64,000 nucleotides of DNA from Thauera carbonicopians (GCF_025699485.1 NZ_JANUXN010000018.1:1-64000), one strand, 5' to 3'. Shown: positions 8,784-19,700, counted from the first letter of the stretch. Notes: a model not told the origin generated them from the letters alone. Translations and numbers: made by a program.

Positions 8784-10043
8784 ATGCATGCTCCCGCCCG
8801 CGCCTGCGGCATCGACTTCGGCACCTCCAACTCCACCGCCGGCTGGCTGCGGCCCGCGGCGGCTCCGCTGCTGGCGCTCGAGGACGGCAGGCCGACGCTG
8901 CCGTCGGCGGTGTTCTTCAATGCCGACGAAGACACGACCCATTTCGGTCGCGACGCGCTGGCGCAATACCTCGAAGGCTACGAGGGCCGTCTGATGCGCG
9001 CGCTGAAGAGCCTGCTCGGCTCCAGCCTGATCGACGGCCAGACCGAGGTCCAGGGCCGCGCGCTGCGCTTTCGCGACCTGCTGGCCGCTTTCATCGGCGA
9101 ACTCAAGCAGCGCGCCGAAGCACAGGCCGGCCGCGGCTTCGACCATGCGGTGTTCGGCCGTCCGGTGCATTTCGTCGATGACGACGAGGCCGCAGACCGC
9201 AAGGCGCAGGACACGCTGGAAGCGATCGCGCGCCAGGTCGGCTTTGCCGAAGTCAGCTTCCAGTTCGAGCCGATCGGCGCCGCGCTGCACTACGAGCGCT
9301 CGCTGTCGGGTGAGGAACTGGTGCTGGTCGCCGACATCGGCGGCGGCACGGCGGACTTCTCGCTGGTCCGGCTGTCGCCCGAACGCGCCCGCCACGACGA
9401 ACGCGGCGCGGATCTGCTGGGCAATGCCGGCATCCACATCGGCGGTACCGATTTCGACCGCGCCCTGAGCCTGGACTGCGTGATGCCCCTGCTCGGCCAC
9501 CGCGGCCTGATGAAGAACGGCGCCCACGTCCCGGCCAGCCTGTATTTCCAGCTGTCGACCTGGCACACCATCAACACGGCCTACAGCCGCCAGGCCTGGA
9601 ACGATTTCCAGAACATCTACCGCGATGCCGCCGAGCGCACCGGACTCGACCGCCTGGCGCGCTTGCTGAGCCGGCGCGAAGGCCACTGGCTGGCACTGCA
9701 GGTGGAACAGGCCAAGATCGACCTATCGACCGCGGCCGCGGCGGCCCTGGATCTCGGCCGGCTCGAAGACGGGCTGCAGCACACGATCACGGCAGCGGAC
9801 TTTGCTGCCGCAACGGCGGCGCTGGTGGAACGTGTCGGCGGCTGCGTGGCGCAGTTGCTCGGCGATGCGGGCGTCCGCCGCGAACGGGTGGATACCGTGT
9901 ATTTCACCGGTGGCGCCAGCGGCGTACCGCAGTTGCGCGCCCGCATCGCCGCCGAACTGCCGTCGGCGCGCGCCGTGGAAGGCGATCTCTACGGCAGCAT
10001 CGGCGCCGGCCTGGCGGTGGAAGCTGCGCGCCGCTACGGCTGA
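8784..10043 (+). CDS. yegD: Hsp70-family protein, YegD-like
   Basis: A protein of about 419 residues with the actin/Hsp70 nucleotide-binding fold. The phosphate-1 motif CGIDFGTSNSTAGW is at the N-terminus, phosphate-2 is VADIGGGTADFSLV, and the adenosine motif is VYFTGGASGVPQL. The substrate-binding domain of true DnaK is missing, as in E. coli YegD. A chaperone-like ATPase role is inferred; no client is known. I chose the ATG at 8784 because homologues start just before CGIDFG; ATGs at 8739 and 8694 are in frame but lack ribosome sites. Confidence 0.82.
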   Translation: MHAPARACGIDFGTSNSTAGWLRPAAAPLLALEDGRPTLPSAVFFNADEDTTHFGRDALAQYLEGYEGRLMRALKSLLGSSLIDGQTEVQGRALRFRDLLAAFIGELKQRAEAQAGRGFDHAVFGRPVHFVDDDEAADRKAQDTLEAIARQVGFAEVSFQFEPIGAALHYERSLSGEELVLVADIGGGTADFSLVRLSPERARHDERGADLLGNAGIHIGGTDFDRALSLDCVMPLLGHRGLMKNGAHVPASLYFQLSTWHTINTAYSRQAWNDFQNIYRDAAERTGLDRLARLLSRREGHWLALQVEQAKIDLSTAAAAALDLGRLEDGLQHTITAADFAAATAALVERVGGCVAQLLGDAGVRRERVDTVYFTGGASGVPQLRARIAAELPSARAVEGDLYGSIGAGLAVEAARRYG

Positions 10044-10097
10044 GCCCGTCACCCGGCCTCTTGCCGCAAGTCATGCCGATGGCGGACACTCGCTGTC

Positions 10098-10994
10098 ATG
10101 GACACTACGCCCCCTTCCCCTCACCCTCGCTATCCACTCGCCATCATCGGCGCCGGCGCGCTCGGCCTCACGTTTGCGGCGCGCCTTGCCGATACCGTTC
10201 CGGTCGCGGTGATCGCGCGCGACCGCCAGCGTGCCGAAGCCTTGCGCCAGGGAGTCCCCGTCGGCGCCCAGTTGCGGCAGCTGGACGTATTCGGGCCGGA
10301 CGAAGCGCCCGAGGCGGACTGGGTGATCGTGCTGGTCAAGACGGGCGACACCACCACGGCTGCGGCCACGGCACTGGCGATGCGGCCCCGGGGCGTGCTG
10401 TCGCTGCAGAACGGGCTGGTGGAAGACCTGCTGCCCGCCGCCGGCCCGGCGCTGCTGGTCGGCCAGGGCGTGAGCACCGAAGGAGCCTACCGCGATGCGC
10501 ACGGCGTGCACCCGGCCGGTGCCGGCGAGACGCTGTTGCCGCCCGGCTTCGAAGCGGTTGCCGAATTGCTGGTGGCCGCAGGCTTCGTCGCCCGCGTAGC
10601 ACCGGACATTGCCGCCGCACGGCTGGCCAAGCTGCTGGTCAATGTCGCCATCAATCCGCTCGCAGCGCTGTTCCGCGTGCCCAACGGCGCGCTGCTGCAG
10701 CCGCCGCACCGCCTGCTGCTCGACACCCTGGTGCACGAGGCCTGGCCGGTGCTGCATGCGCAGGGGCTGGCGCTGGACGAGGCTGCCGCCCATGCCCGCG
10801 TCCATGCGGTGGCGACGGCGACGGCCGGCAACCGCGCCAGCATGCTGCAGGACGTGCTGGCCGGGCGGCGCACCGAGATCGACGCCATCACCGGCGTATT
10901 GCTGAAGCTGGCGGATGAAGCCGGCCTCGCGCTGCCGGTCCATCGCGCCATCTACACGCTGATCAGGACCTTGGAAGGCACCGCCGCTCCGTAG
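10098..10994 (+). CDS. panE: 2-dehydropantoate 2-reductase family protein
   Basis: A 298-residue NADPH-dependent reductase of the PanE/ApbA family, which converts 2-dehydropantoate to pantoate for coenzyme A synthesis. The Rossmann motif IIGAGALGLTFAARLAD is at the N-terminus. LVKTGDTTTA matches the conserved segment after the fifth strand, and KLLVNVAINPLAALF carries the family lysine and asparagine. The C-terminal domain has the conserved N-R-A-S-M-L-Q-D stretch and a glutamate in TEIDAITG. Many genomes hold several paralogues, so another 2-keto acid substrate is possible. It converges on gabD. Confidence 0.82.
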   Translation: MDTTPPSPHPRYPLAIIGAGALGLTFAARLADTVPVAVIARDRQRAEALRQGVPVGAQLRQLDVFGPDEAPEADWVIVLVKTGDTTTAAATALAMRPRGVLSLQNGLVEDLLPAAGPALLVGQGVSTEGAYRDAHGVHPAGAGETLLPPGFEAVAELLVAAGFVARVAPDIAAARLAKLLVNVAINPLAALFRVPNGALLQPPHRLLLDTLVHEAWPVLHAQGLALDEAAAHARVHAVATATAGNRASMLQDVLAGRRTEIDAITGVLLKLADEAGLALPVHRAIYTLIRTLEGTAAP

Positions 10995-11132
10995 CCGCGA
11001 ACGACGGGTTGAGCCTGCGGCGCCACCTGCGTGCGCGGCCCCGCCTGCGCGGCCCACACCCTCCATCCATGGCGCTGTCGTGGATGGGTCGCGCAGCGAA
11101 GCCCGCTCAGCGGGACGATGCCGTGAATCAGT

Positions 11133-12590
11133 TCAGCGGATGCCGCCCATGCACAGGTACTTGATCTCGACGAAGTCCTCGATGCCGTAGCGCGAGCCTT
11201 CGCGGCCGATGCCCGACTCCTTGATGCCGCCGAAGGGCGCGACCTCGGTCGAGATGATGCCTTCGTTGATGCCGACGATGCCGTATTCCAGCGCCTCGGC
11301 GACCCGCCATACGCGGCCGATGTCGCGGGCGTAGAAGTACGCCGCGAGGCCGAACTCGGTGTCGTTGGCCATGTGGATCGCTTCTTCCTCGGTGTGGAAA
11401 CGGAACAGCGGCGCCACCGGGCCGAAGATTTCCTCGCGCGCCACCCGCATCGCCGGCGTCACGTCGGCGACGATGGTGGGTTCGAAGAAGGTGCCGCCGA
11501 GCGCATGCCGCCTGCCGCCGCAGACCAGCCGCGCGCCCCTGTCGAGCGCATCGGCGAGCAAGGTCTCGACCTTGGCGACCGCGTCCTCGTTGATCAGCGG
11601 GCCTTGCTGGACGTCGCCCGACAATGCCGGGCCGACCTTCAGCTTCGCCACCGCTTCGGCCAGCTTGGCGGCGAAGGCGTCGTAGACGCCGTCCTGCACG
11701 ATCAGGCGGTTGGCGCAGACACAGGTCTGGCCGGCATTGCGGTACTTCGAGGCCATCGCGCCCACCACCGCGGCATCCAGGTCGGCGTCGTCGAAGACGA
11801 TGAAGGGCGCGTTGCCGCCGAGTTCAAGCGACACTTTCTTGACCGTGTCGGCGGACTGGCGCATCAACAGCTTGCCGACTGCGGTCGAACCGGTAAACGA
11901 GATCTTGCGCACCAGCGGGTTGGCAGTGAGCTCGCCGCCGACCTCGGCCGCCCTCGCAGTGGGGACGATGTTGAGCACGCCCTTGGGCAGGCCGGCACGC
12001 TCGCCCAACTCGGCCAGCGCCAGCGCGCACAGCGGCGTGTCCTCCGCCGGCTTGATCACCATCGTGCAGCCGGCTGCCAGTGCCGGGCCGGCCTTGCGCG
12101 TGATCATCGCGATCGGGAAGTTCCACGGCGTGATCGCCGCCACCACGCCGATCGGCTCCTTGACCACGACGATGCGCTTGTCCGCGCCGTGCGCCGGAAT
12201 CACATCGCCGTAGATGCGCTTGCCTTCCTCGGCGAACCATTCGAGGAAGGACGCGCCATAGGCCACTTCGCCGCGCGCTTCGGGCAGCGGCTTGCCCTGC
12301 TCCGAACTCATCAGCAGCGCCAGGTCTTCCTGGTGCGCGAGCATCAGTTCGCACCACTTGCGCAGCACGGCGGCGCGTTCCTTGGCAGTGCGCGCCCGCC
12401 ATGCCGGCAGGGCGGCGGCGGCGGCCTCGATCGCCTGCCGGGTTTCGGTACGTCCCATGTCCGGCACGCTTGCCACCACGCGGCCGTCGGCCGGATTGTT
12501 CACGTCGAAGCGGGTGCCGTCGGCTGCGTCGCGCCAGGCGCCGTCGATATAAGCTTGGGTGCGCAGCAGCGCGGAATCGGTCAGTTGCAT
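11133..12590 (-). CDS. gabD: succinate-semialdehyde dehydrogenase, GabD type
   Basis: A 485-residue NAD(P)-dependent aldehyde dehydrogenase with full GabD similarity, including ITPWNFPIAMITRKAGPALA, the catalytic glutamate in SLELGGNAPFIVFDDADLD and the catalytic cysteine in RNAGQTCVCANR. GabD oxidises succinate semialdehyde to succinate in 4-aminobutyrate use. GGAGG lies just before the ATG at 12590, fixing the start. No gabT is adjacent. Glutarate semialdehyde is a possible alternative substrate. Confidence 0.88.
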   Translation of the reverse strand: MQLTDSALLRTQAYIDGAWRDAADGTRFDVNNPADGRVVASVPDMGRTETRQAIEAAAAALPAWRARTAKERAAVLRKWCELMLAHQEDLALLMSSEQGKPLPEARGEVAYGASFLEWFAEEGKRIYGDVIPAHGADKRIVVVKEPIGVVAAITPWNFPIAMITRKAGPALAAGCTMVIKPAEDTPLCALALAELGERAGLPKGVLNIVPTARAAEVGGELTANPLVRKISFTGSTAVGKLLMRQSADTVKKVSLELGGNAPFIVFDDADLDAAVVGAMASKYRNAGQTCVCANRLIVQDGVYDAFAAKLAEAVAKLKVGPALSGDVQQGPLINEDAVAKVETLLADALDRGARLVCGGRRHALGGTFFEPTIVADVTPAMRVAREEIFGPVAPLFRFHTEEEAIHMANDTEFGLAAYFYARDIGRVWRVAEALEYGIVGINEGIISTEVAPFGGIKESGIGREGSRYGIEDFVEIKYLCMGGIR

Positions 12591-12642
12591 GGCACGGCCT
12601 CCGTTGATTGATGTGTCCCGTCGCTGATGCGGACTCAGCGCC

Positions 12643-13728
12643 TTATTCGTACCGGGTTGCGCGCTCGACACGGCGCTGGCGCACGCCTTCGGCAAGCGTG
12701 TCGAGCACCTTCACGCTGTCCTCCCAGCCGATGCAGGCGTCGGTGATGCTCTTGCCGTATTCCAGCTCCTTGCCCGGCACCAGGTCCTGGCGCCCCTCGG
12801 TGAGGTGGGATTCGACCATCACGCCGATGATGCGGTCCTCGCCGGTGGCAAGCTGGCGGGCGATGTCGTCGGCGACCTCGATCTGCAGACGATGCTGCTT
12901 GCGGCTGTTGGCATGCGAGAAGTCGATCATGACCTTGCCCTGGACGCCGCTGGCGGCAAGCTCCTTGCATGCGGCATCGACGCTGGCGGCATCGTAGTTC
13001 GGCGCCTTGCCGCCGCGCAGGATGACGTGACAGTCCTCGTTGCCGCGGGTGGTGACGATGGCCGAATGGCCGGCCTTGGTCACCGACAGGAAATGGTGGG
13101 GCGACTGCGCGGCCTTGATCGCATCGACCGCGATGCGCACGTTGCCGTCGGTGCCGTTCTTGAAGCCGACCGGACACGACAGGCCGGAAGCGAGTTCGCG
13201 ATGCACCTGGCTTTCGGTGGTGCGCGCGCCGATCGCACCCCAGGAGATGAGGTCGGCAATGTACTGCGGCGTGATCATGTCGAGGAACTCGGTGCCGGCC
13301 GGCAGGCCGAGTTCGTTGATTTCCCACAGCAGCTTGCGCGCCAGGCGCACGCCGTCGTTGATGCGGTAGCTGTTGTCGAGGCCGGGGTCGTTGATCAGGC
13401 CCTTCCAGCCCACGGTGGTGCGCGGCTTCTCGAAATAGACTCGCATGACGATCAGCAGATCGTCCTTCAGGCGGTCGGCCTCGGCCTTGAGCCGGCTGGC
13501 GTATTCCATCGCCGCCGCGGGATCGTGGATCGAACACGGGCCGATCACCACCAGCAGACGGTCGTCGGCACCGAACAGGATGCGATGGATGGACTGGCGC
13601 GCCTCGTAAGCGACGGTCGCAGCCTTGGGCGTGGCCGGAAACTCGCGCAGCACGTGCGCCGGCGGCGCAAGCTCCTTGATTTCCTGGATGCGGACGTCGT
13701 CGATGTGGATCTTGGTGGAAGCGGGCAT
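12643..13728 (-). CDS. aroG: 3-deoxy-7-phosphoheptulonate (DAHP) synthase, class I
   Basis: A 361-residue enzyme that condenses phosphoenolpyruvate and erythrose 4-phosphate, the first step of the shikimate pathway. Family motifs are clear: VVIGPCSIHDP with the metal-binding Cys, MRVYFEKPRTTVGWKG, the substrate segment VGFKNGTDGN, and KVMIDFSHANS. Length fits the AroF/G/H family. Class I enzymes are usually inhibited by an aromatic amino acid; I cannot tell which. A TAGAAT -10 element lies about 40 bases before the start. Confidence 0.93.
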   Translation of the reverse strand: MPASTKIHIDDVRIQEIKELAPPAHVLREFPATPKAATVAYEARQSIHRILFGADDRLLVVIGPCSIHDPAAAMEYASRLKAEADRLKDDLLIVMRVYFEKPRTTVGWKGLINDPGLDNSYRINDGVRLARKLLWEINELGLPAGTEFLDMITPQYIADLISWGAIGARTTESQVHRELASGLSCPVGFKNGTDGNVRIAVDAIKAAQSPHHFLSVTKAGHSAIVTTRGNEDCHVILRGGKAPNYDAASVDAACKELAASGVQGKVMIDFSHANSRKQHRLQIEVADDIARQLATGEDRIIGVMVESHLTEGRQDLVPGKELEYGKSITDACIGWEDSVKVLDTLAEGVRQRRVERATRYE

Positions 13729-13766
13729 GGCAAAAACTCGGCATCTCTGGCTGGAAACAACTTGTG

Positions 13767-13772
13767 ATTCTA
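13767..13772 (-). promoter_or_regulatory. -10 element (TAGAAT) for aroG
   Basis: On the minus strand the sequence reads GAGCTAGAATCAC. A start near 13760 gives a leader of about 32 bases. The same TAGAAT hexamer precedes the yggX, argA and cytochrome c4 genes in this window. No good -35 element is visible. Confidence 0.4.
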
Positions 13773-13890
13773 GCTCGCATTTCCCGCAACAGGCGGAGCA
13801 GATACAGCGCCCGGCTTGCCCGGCTTATCCCAAATGCGTGATTTTTTCCATGACTCGCCGTAGTTTGTCGCCAATCCGGCACATCGGCAT

Positions 13891-13904
13891 GTCACATACG
13901 TGAC
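13891..13904. promoter_or_regulatory. short inverted repeat upstream of the TonB receptor
   Basis: GTCAC-ATAC-GTGAC is a perfect 5-base inverted repeat about 55 bases before the receptor start and 160 bases before aroG. It has the look of a dimeric regulator site, loosely like CRP/FNR-family sites, but the arms do not match either consensus well. No regulator gene is adjacent. Confidence 0.3.
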
Positions 13905-13958
13905 CTGTTGTGGGATCATCGCCGGTTCGATCGGGTAGGTGAAACTCATGGGTGAGAA

Positions 13959-16190
13959 ATGGCGCTGACTGTGCTCGGACACCGGCCGAAATGCCGAACC
14001 CTATGTGTGGCGGGATTCGTGGCGTCGTGCTGTATGCCGGTGCAGGCAGGCGCGAGCGAGGACGTGCTGCGCCTGTTGCCGCTGTCGCTGGAAGAACTCA
14101 TCCAGACGCCGATCGTCACCGCCTCGCACCGCGTCGAGCGACGCGACGACACTCCTGCCCATGTGATCGTGATCACCCGCGAGCAGATCAGGGCCCGCCG
14201 CTATCGCGACCTGGGCGAGTTGCTGAGCGACCTGCCCGGCGTCGATTTCATGGCGGGCAGCCGTTCGTCGATCTTCAACAACTTCAGCCTGCAGGGCTTC
14301 AACAGCAACAACCAGTTGCTGATCATGCTCGACGGCGTCCGCGTCGACGACCCTGCCGGCGGCAAGATCGCCGTGGCCCGCAACTTCTCGCTGTACATGG
14401 CACGCCAGGTCGAAGTGGTCTATGGGCCGGCGGCGGCGCTGTACGGCGCCGACGCGGTGGCCGGTGTCATCAACATCATCACCGACCAGGGCGAGCAGGC
14501 CGGCGACAACTGGGCTTCGGTGGGTGCGGGACGCTTCGACAGCCGCGAAGCGCAGTTCCTGTTCACGCTGAAGCCGGCCGAGGACGTGCGCTTCACCCTG
14601 GGCGGGCACAAGCAGCGCAGCGACCGTGCGCCGCTCGACCACTACTATCCGGATGATTTTCCCGCGGTGGATGCACAGGATTACGACGGCACGATCGTCG
14701 TGCCGGCGCAGGCCCGCCACCGCCACATCGATGGCATCGAAAGCCACAGCCTGTTCGCCCGCGCCGACCTCACCGAACATCTGACGCTGGGCTACTACCG
14801 CAACGGCTTCGGCCAGCCGACCAGCACGGGCGACCGTACCGACATGGCCCTGTACGACCGCCATGCGCGCTGGGAAACGGTTTCCGAGACCCTGTACGCA
14901 CGGGCACGCTTCCAGTTGACGGAGGACATCGAGGGCCGCCTGCTGATCGACTATGCACGCCAGGAAGCCGACCCCGACTCCAATTACCTGAACAAATACA
15001 CCGGCTTCGGCGCGCGCGGCTACAACTATGCCAAGGCCACCCGCACTGGCATCCGGCCCACGCTCCACTGGCGCATCGACGCTGCGCACGATCTGCAGGC
15101 CGGCATCGGCTACCAGGATTACGAGGCCATGCTGACGCCCAACCTGCCGCGCCGCTACCAGCAATCGCTGGGGACGCACGGCCAGGGCCTGAACTATGCC
15201 AACACCGACCTGCCGATCCTGATCCCCTCGGCACGCCACCACAACGAATTCGGCTACCTGCAATGGCAGGCGCAGTGGACACCGCAGTTCACCACCATGA
15301 TCGGCGTGCGCCACGATCGCCACTCGGGCTACGGCAGCAGCCTCAATCCGCGCCTGGGCGCGGTGTGGCAACCAGCGGACCGGCACGTCTTCAAGCTGTC
15401 CTACGGCGAAGCCTTCCGCGCGCCCTCCTACGACGAGTCGCTGTCGGCATACGGCGCCTTCAGCGGCGCCCGGGATGAGGAAGGACGCTACATTGGCAAG
15501 GGTTTCCGTGCCCCGAACGGAAAGCTCGAAGCCGAACGTGCGCGCACGCTCGGCCTGACCTGGGACTGGCGCCCGACACCATCGCTGAACCTGGTCACCC
15601 ACCTGTACCACAGCCACATCAACAACCTGATCGCCACGCTCAACGAGAAGGTGCCGACGCAGTACATCCCCGGCGCGGTGTTGAGCGAAACCACGATCAA
15701 GGGCAATGCCGGAAAGGCCCACCACACCGGCCTCGACATCAGCGGCCAGTGGCAATTCCGTACCGCCGGAGCCTGGCACGGCGAAGTGTGGGGCAGCCTG
15801 AGCTACATCGACGGCACCCTCCAGACGGGCGACGACGCCCGGAACTGGGACCTGCCCTATGTCGCGAAGCACAAGTTCAAGCTCGGCAGCACCTGGCGCT
15901 ACGGCGACACGCTGACGATCACGCCGCGCCTGACCTGGGTCGGCAAGACCACCACCGGGCGCAGGAATCCCGCGCGGCCGGGCCGTCACCTGACGGCCGA
16001 CGCCTGGTGGGTCGCCAGCCTGCACCTGGGCTGGCATCGCCTGCTGGACGGGCGCGCCACGCTGTGGCTGGACATCGACAACCTGTTCGACCGCCGCTAC
16101 CACGTCGCCCACGGGGCCGCCGACAGCACCCTGCTGACGATGCCGCAACAACCGCGCAGCTGGATGGCGACGCTGGAGTACCGCTTCTAA
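13959..16190 (+). CDS. TonB-dependent outer membrane receptor
   Basis: A 743-residue receptor. After an N-terminal signal region comes a TonB-box-like stretch (PIVTASHRVERRDD), then the plug domain (about residues 60-165) with LGELLSDLPGVDF, LIMLDGVRVDDP and the plug end VEVVYGPAAALYGADAVAGV. The rest is a beta-barrel; the C-terminus ends in aromatic F (ATLEYRF) as expected for Bam-assembled barrels. Ligand unknown. The stop is followed at once by the DUF4154 gene, and the kinase and GGDEF genes follow, so this receptor may sense or feed the signal for that system and not serve nutrition only. Confidence 0.88.
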   Translation: MALTVLGHRPKCRTLCVAGFVASCCMPVQAGASEDVLRLLPLSLEELIQTPIVTASHRVERRDDTPAHVIVITREQIRARRYRDLGELLSDLPGVDFMAGSRSSIFNNFSLQGFNSNNQLLIMLDGVRVDDPAGGKIAVARNFSLYMARQVEVVYGPAAALYGADAVAGVINIITDQGEQAGDNWASVGAGRFDSREAQFLFTLKPAEDVRFTLGGHKQRSDRAPLDHYYPDDFPAVDAQDYDGTIVVPAQARHRHIDGIESHSLFARADLTEHLTLGYYRNGFGQPTSTGDRTDMALYDRHARWETVSETLYARARFQLTEDIEGRLLIDYARQEADPDSNYLNKYTGFGARGYNYAKATRTGIRPTLHWRIDAAHDLQAGIGYQDYEAMLTPNLPRRYQQSLGTHGQGLNYANTDLPILIPSARHHNEFGYLQWQAQWTPQFTTMIGVRHDRHSGYGSSLNPRLGAVWQPADRHVFKLSYGEAFRAPSYDESLSAYGAFSGARDEEGRYIGKGFRAPNGKLEAERARTLGLTWDWRPTPSLNLVTHLYHSHINNLIATLNEKVPTQYIPGAVLSETTIKGNAGKAHHTGLDISGQWQFRTAGAWHGEVWGSLSYIDGTLQTGDDARNWDLPYVAKHKFKLGSTWRYGDTLTITPRLTWVGKTTTGRRNPARPGRHLTADAWWVASLHLGWHRLLDGRATLWLDIDNLFDRRYHVAHGAADSTLLTMPQQPRSWMATLEYRF

Positions 16191-16733
16191 ATGTGGCGGC
16201 GATACACGCGCGCCCTTGCAGGCCTGCTTGCCGGACTATGCTGCGGACTGGCCGCGGCACAGCCGCCGCCCCATGCCGCTTCGGAACAGGCCCTGAAGGC
16301 CGTCCTGCTGTTCAAGCTGCCGCTGTTCGTCTATGAACCACCGCTCGAAGACGCCCCCTCGCCGTCGATCTGCCACCTGGGGAGAAGCGGCCTGGAAGAC
16401 GCGCTGGCCCAGTTGCAGCGCTCCGTCACCGACGAACGCACGTTCAGCGTGCGCTACCTGGACGATGCCGCCCAGGCCGCCGACTGCGACATGGTGTTCA
16501 TCGGCAACTCCGAACGGCATCGCCTGGGGGCCATCCTGTCGCAACTGCACCGGCGCCCGCAGGTGACGGTATCCGACATCAAGGGTTTCGCCCAGTCCGG
16601 CGGCATCGTCGAACTGCTCGTCCGGAGCGAGGGTACGGGCATCGACATCGTGATCAACCAGCGCGTGGCACGCGAACGGGGCGTCAGCTTCAGCGCCCAA
16701 CTGCTGCGCCTCGCCCGCCCTCCGGGAGACTAG
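16191..16733 (+). CDS. periplasmic DUF4154 (YfiR-like) protein
   Basis: A 180-residue protein with a signal peptide (LLAGLCCGLAAAQ). The mature part matches the DUF4154 pattern: ALKAVLLFKLPLFVYE, then ICHLGRSGLEDAL, DCDMVFIGNSE, VTVSDIKGFAQSGGIVELL and the C-terminal LLRLARPPG. In Pseudomonas, YfiR is a periplasmic repressor of the membrane cyclase YfiN and acts on its CHASE8-type sensor. The next gene encodes a kinase with such a sensor, so a similar regulatory contact is a natural inference. Its ATG directly abuts the receptor stop. Two cysteines (in CHLG and DCDM) may form a disulfide. Confidence 0.8.
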   Translation: MWRRYTRALAGLLAGLCCGLAAAQPPPHAASEQALKAVLLFKLPLFVYEPPLEDAPSPSICHLGRSGLEDALAQLQRSVTDERTFSVRYLDDAAQAADCDMVFIGNSERHRLGAILSQLHRRPQVTVSDIKGFAQSGGIVELLVRSEGTGIDIVINQRVARERGVSFSAQLLRLARPPGD

Positions 16734-16736
16734 CCG

Positions 16737-19700
16737 ATGCGCCCGCAGCCGCGACATCGCATCGCGCGCCTGGCAGCCTCGCTGCCGGCCACCCTGGGCG
16801 GGCGCCTCAATCTGCTCGGCGCCGTCGCCCTGAGCGTGGCGACCCTGCTGGTCTTCGCCCTGATGTCGTTCCAGCAACAGCGCCTGCTGCGGACCGAATG
16901 GGTGGCCTCGCTTTCCGCTCAAGCCGCCCTGATCGCCAGCAACAGCCGTGCGGCCGTGGTCTTCGCCGACTACCGCGAGGCCGACGCCCTGCTGCAGGCA
17001 CTGTCGGCCAACCCGCTGATCCTCGAAGCCCGGCTGATACTGCCCGACAACGGCCTGCTGGCGGGCTATGCGCGCAACGGCAGCCCTTCCGCCGATGCAA
17101 GCGATGCGCCCGACGAGGCAACGGGCCACCGCTTCGGCGACGGCAGGCTGACCGTCTGGGCCCCGGTGCTGGAAGGCCAGCGGCAGGCGGCCCGGCTCGA
17201 GCTGGTCGCCTCGCTGGATCATCTCGGCAAGGTCTTCCTACGCTCGGCGCTGGAGGCGGCCACGGTCCTGCTGCTGGTACTGGCGGCGACGCTGGCGTCG
17301 ATGTCGCGCGTGATGCGCCGGTTGCTGGCGCCAGTCCATGCGCTGCGCGACCTGCTGCGGCGGCTGACCGACAATCCGGATCTCAGGACACGCGCGCAGC
17401 CCGGCGGAGGTACCGAAATCGCCGCCTTGGGGCGCGGCCTCAACGAATTGATCGACACCGTGCAGGCGCGCGACGCCGAGCTGGCTGCCTACCGGGACAA
17501 TCTCGAACAACTGGTCGAGCAGCGCACCCATGCACTGGCATCGGCGATGGCCGAAACGCACCGCGCCAACCAGGCAAAATCGGAGTTCCTGGCACGGATG
17601 AGCCACGAGATCCGCACCCCGATGAACGCCATCATCGGCCTGGGCGGACTGCTGCGCCGCTCGACGCTGACGCGCCGGCAGCGCGACCAGCTCGACAAGA
17701 TGCTGGCCTCGTCCGAAGCCTTGCTCGGCGTCATCAATGACGTGCTCGACTACTCCCGTATCGAAGCCGGCAAGCTGCCGCTGGAGTCGATTCCCTTCGA
17801 TCTGCTGGAGCTGTGCGAGCAGGCGCTCAGCGTGGTGGCGCTCAGGGCGGAGGAAAAGAACGTCGAGCTGCTGATGCTGCCCGACGAAAACCTGCCGACG
17901 CGGCTGGTCGGCGACCCGCTGCGCCTGCGCCAGATCCTGATCAACCTGCTGGCCAACGCGGTGAAATTCACCGAACAGGGCGAAGTCATGCTGCACGTCG
18001 GCCTGCGCGCCGGCGCAGCCCCGGCCGGCAAGGCAGCCTTGCGCCTGAGCGTGCACGACACCGGCATCGGCCTCACCGCCGCCCAGCAGGCCGTGCTGTT
18101 CCAGCCCTTCTCCCAGGGCGACGACTCCATCACCCGCCGCTTCGGCGGCACCGGGCTGGGGCTGTCGATCTGCGCACAACTGGTACGCATGATGGGCGGG
18201 CGCATCGACGTCGAGTCCGTTTCCGGCGAAGGCGCGCATTTCCACGTCGAGCTCGAGCTGCCCATTGCCCAGGCCGATGAGGCGGCCCCGGCCGAGATCG
18301 GCTTCCGCCATGCCCTGGTGGTCGCCGAAAGCCCGTCCGGCCGCCACGTGCTGTCGACCCTGTGCGCCCAGCAGGGGCTGCGCGCGAATGCCTGCGCGGA
18401 CGCAGGCCAGGCGGCTGCGCTACTGCAGGAAGGGCTCGACGCCGGCGACGCCTTCGACCTGATCCTGCTCGACTGGCGCATCGGCGACAGCGACGGCCTG
18501 GCGCTGGCAAGGCAGTTGCGCACCCGATTCGGCAAGGTTTTCGCCAGCGCGGACCTGCCCTTCCCGAAAGTCGTGCTGCAGACCGGCAACACCGGCCACG
18601 CCGGCATGGACGGGCAACCGCATACCGTCGGCATCGACGCCACGCTGGTCAAGCCTGCCCTGCCGCGAACCTTGCGGGCCGCCCTGGACGAGGCCCGCGC
18701 CGAAACGCCTCCTGCCGATTCCGCTGCCCAGCCTCCCGCTCCAGCCGCCCTGGCACCCTTGCGCGGCGCCCGGGTGCTGGTCGTCGACGATATGCCGCTC
18801 AACCGTGAAATCGCCCGCGCCTTTCTGCAGGACACCGGCCTGCAGGTCGCCGAAGCCAGCAATGGCGAGGAAGCGCTGGCCAGGCTCGCGGCGCAGCGCT
18901 GCGACCTGGTGCTGATGGATGTGCAGATGCCGATACTGGACGGCCTGGCGGCGGCGCGGCGCATCCGTGCCGGCTCGAACTGCCCGGACATCCCGATCAT
19001 CGCGATGACCGCGCACGCCCTGGACGGCGACCGCCAGCGCAGCCTCGAGGCCGGCATGAACGATCATCTCACCAAGCCGATCGACGTCGGCATGTTGTAC
19101 GCCGCGCTGCTGCGCTGGCTGCCGGCGCGCGACACCGACGCCCCCGCATCGACCTCGGCCACGGTCGCGGCGGCCGACTGCCCGCCGGCAACCCAGGCCG
19201 CGGCACCGGACACGGCAGGCTGGCCTGCCGAACTGCCCGGCATCGACATGGTCCGCGGCCTGGCCAACCACCTCGGCCGTCCGGCCCTGTACCGCCGCAT
19301 CCTCGACGAATTCGCCGCGGCCTTCGCCAGCGGAGGCGCTCCACTGCACCAGGCATTGGCATATGGGGATACCGAAACCGCTCACCGCTGGGTACACTCG
19401 CTGAAATCCGGCGCGGCGACCATCGGTGCTGCCGGGCTGGCTGCGCAGGCGCGCGACCTGGAGCACCGGCTGCGCGCCGGCCAGGCGCCCGGCGAGGCCG
19501 ATTTGCAGGCACTGGAGGCAAGCCTGCGTGCCGTATGCTCGGCACTGGCAACCTTGCCCGGCACGCGAACGCCGGAAGCGGGGCCGGCATCGGCTGCCGA
19601 GACTGCACGGCAAGTGGAGGAGGCGCTGCCGCTGATCGACGAAACGCTGGCGCTGCTGGCCCGTCACGATGCTCGCGCCGAAGGCGAAATACGCAGGCTG

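Noticed and set aside
13729-13958. Cobalamin or other riboswitch before the TonB receptor.
   Set aside because: No B12 box or other conserved aptamer element is visible; the region is only 230 bases and holds a short inverted repeat.
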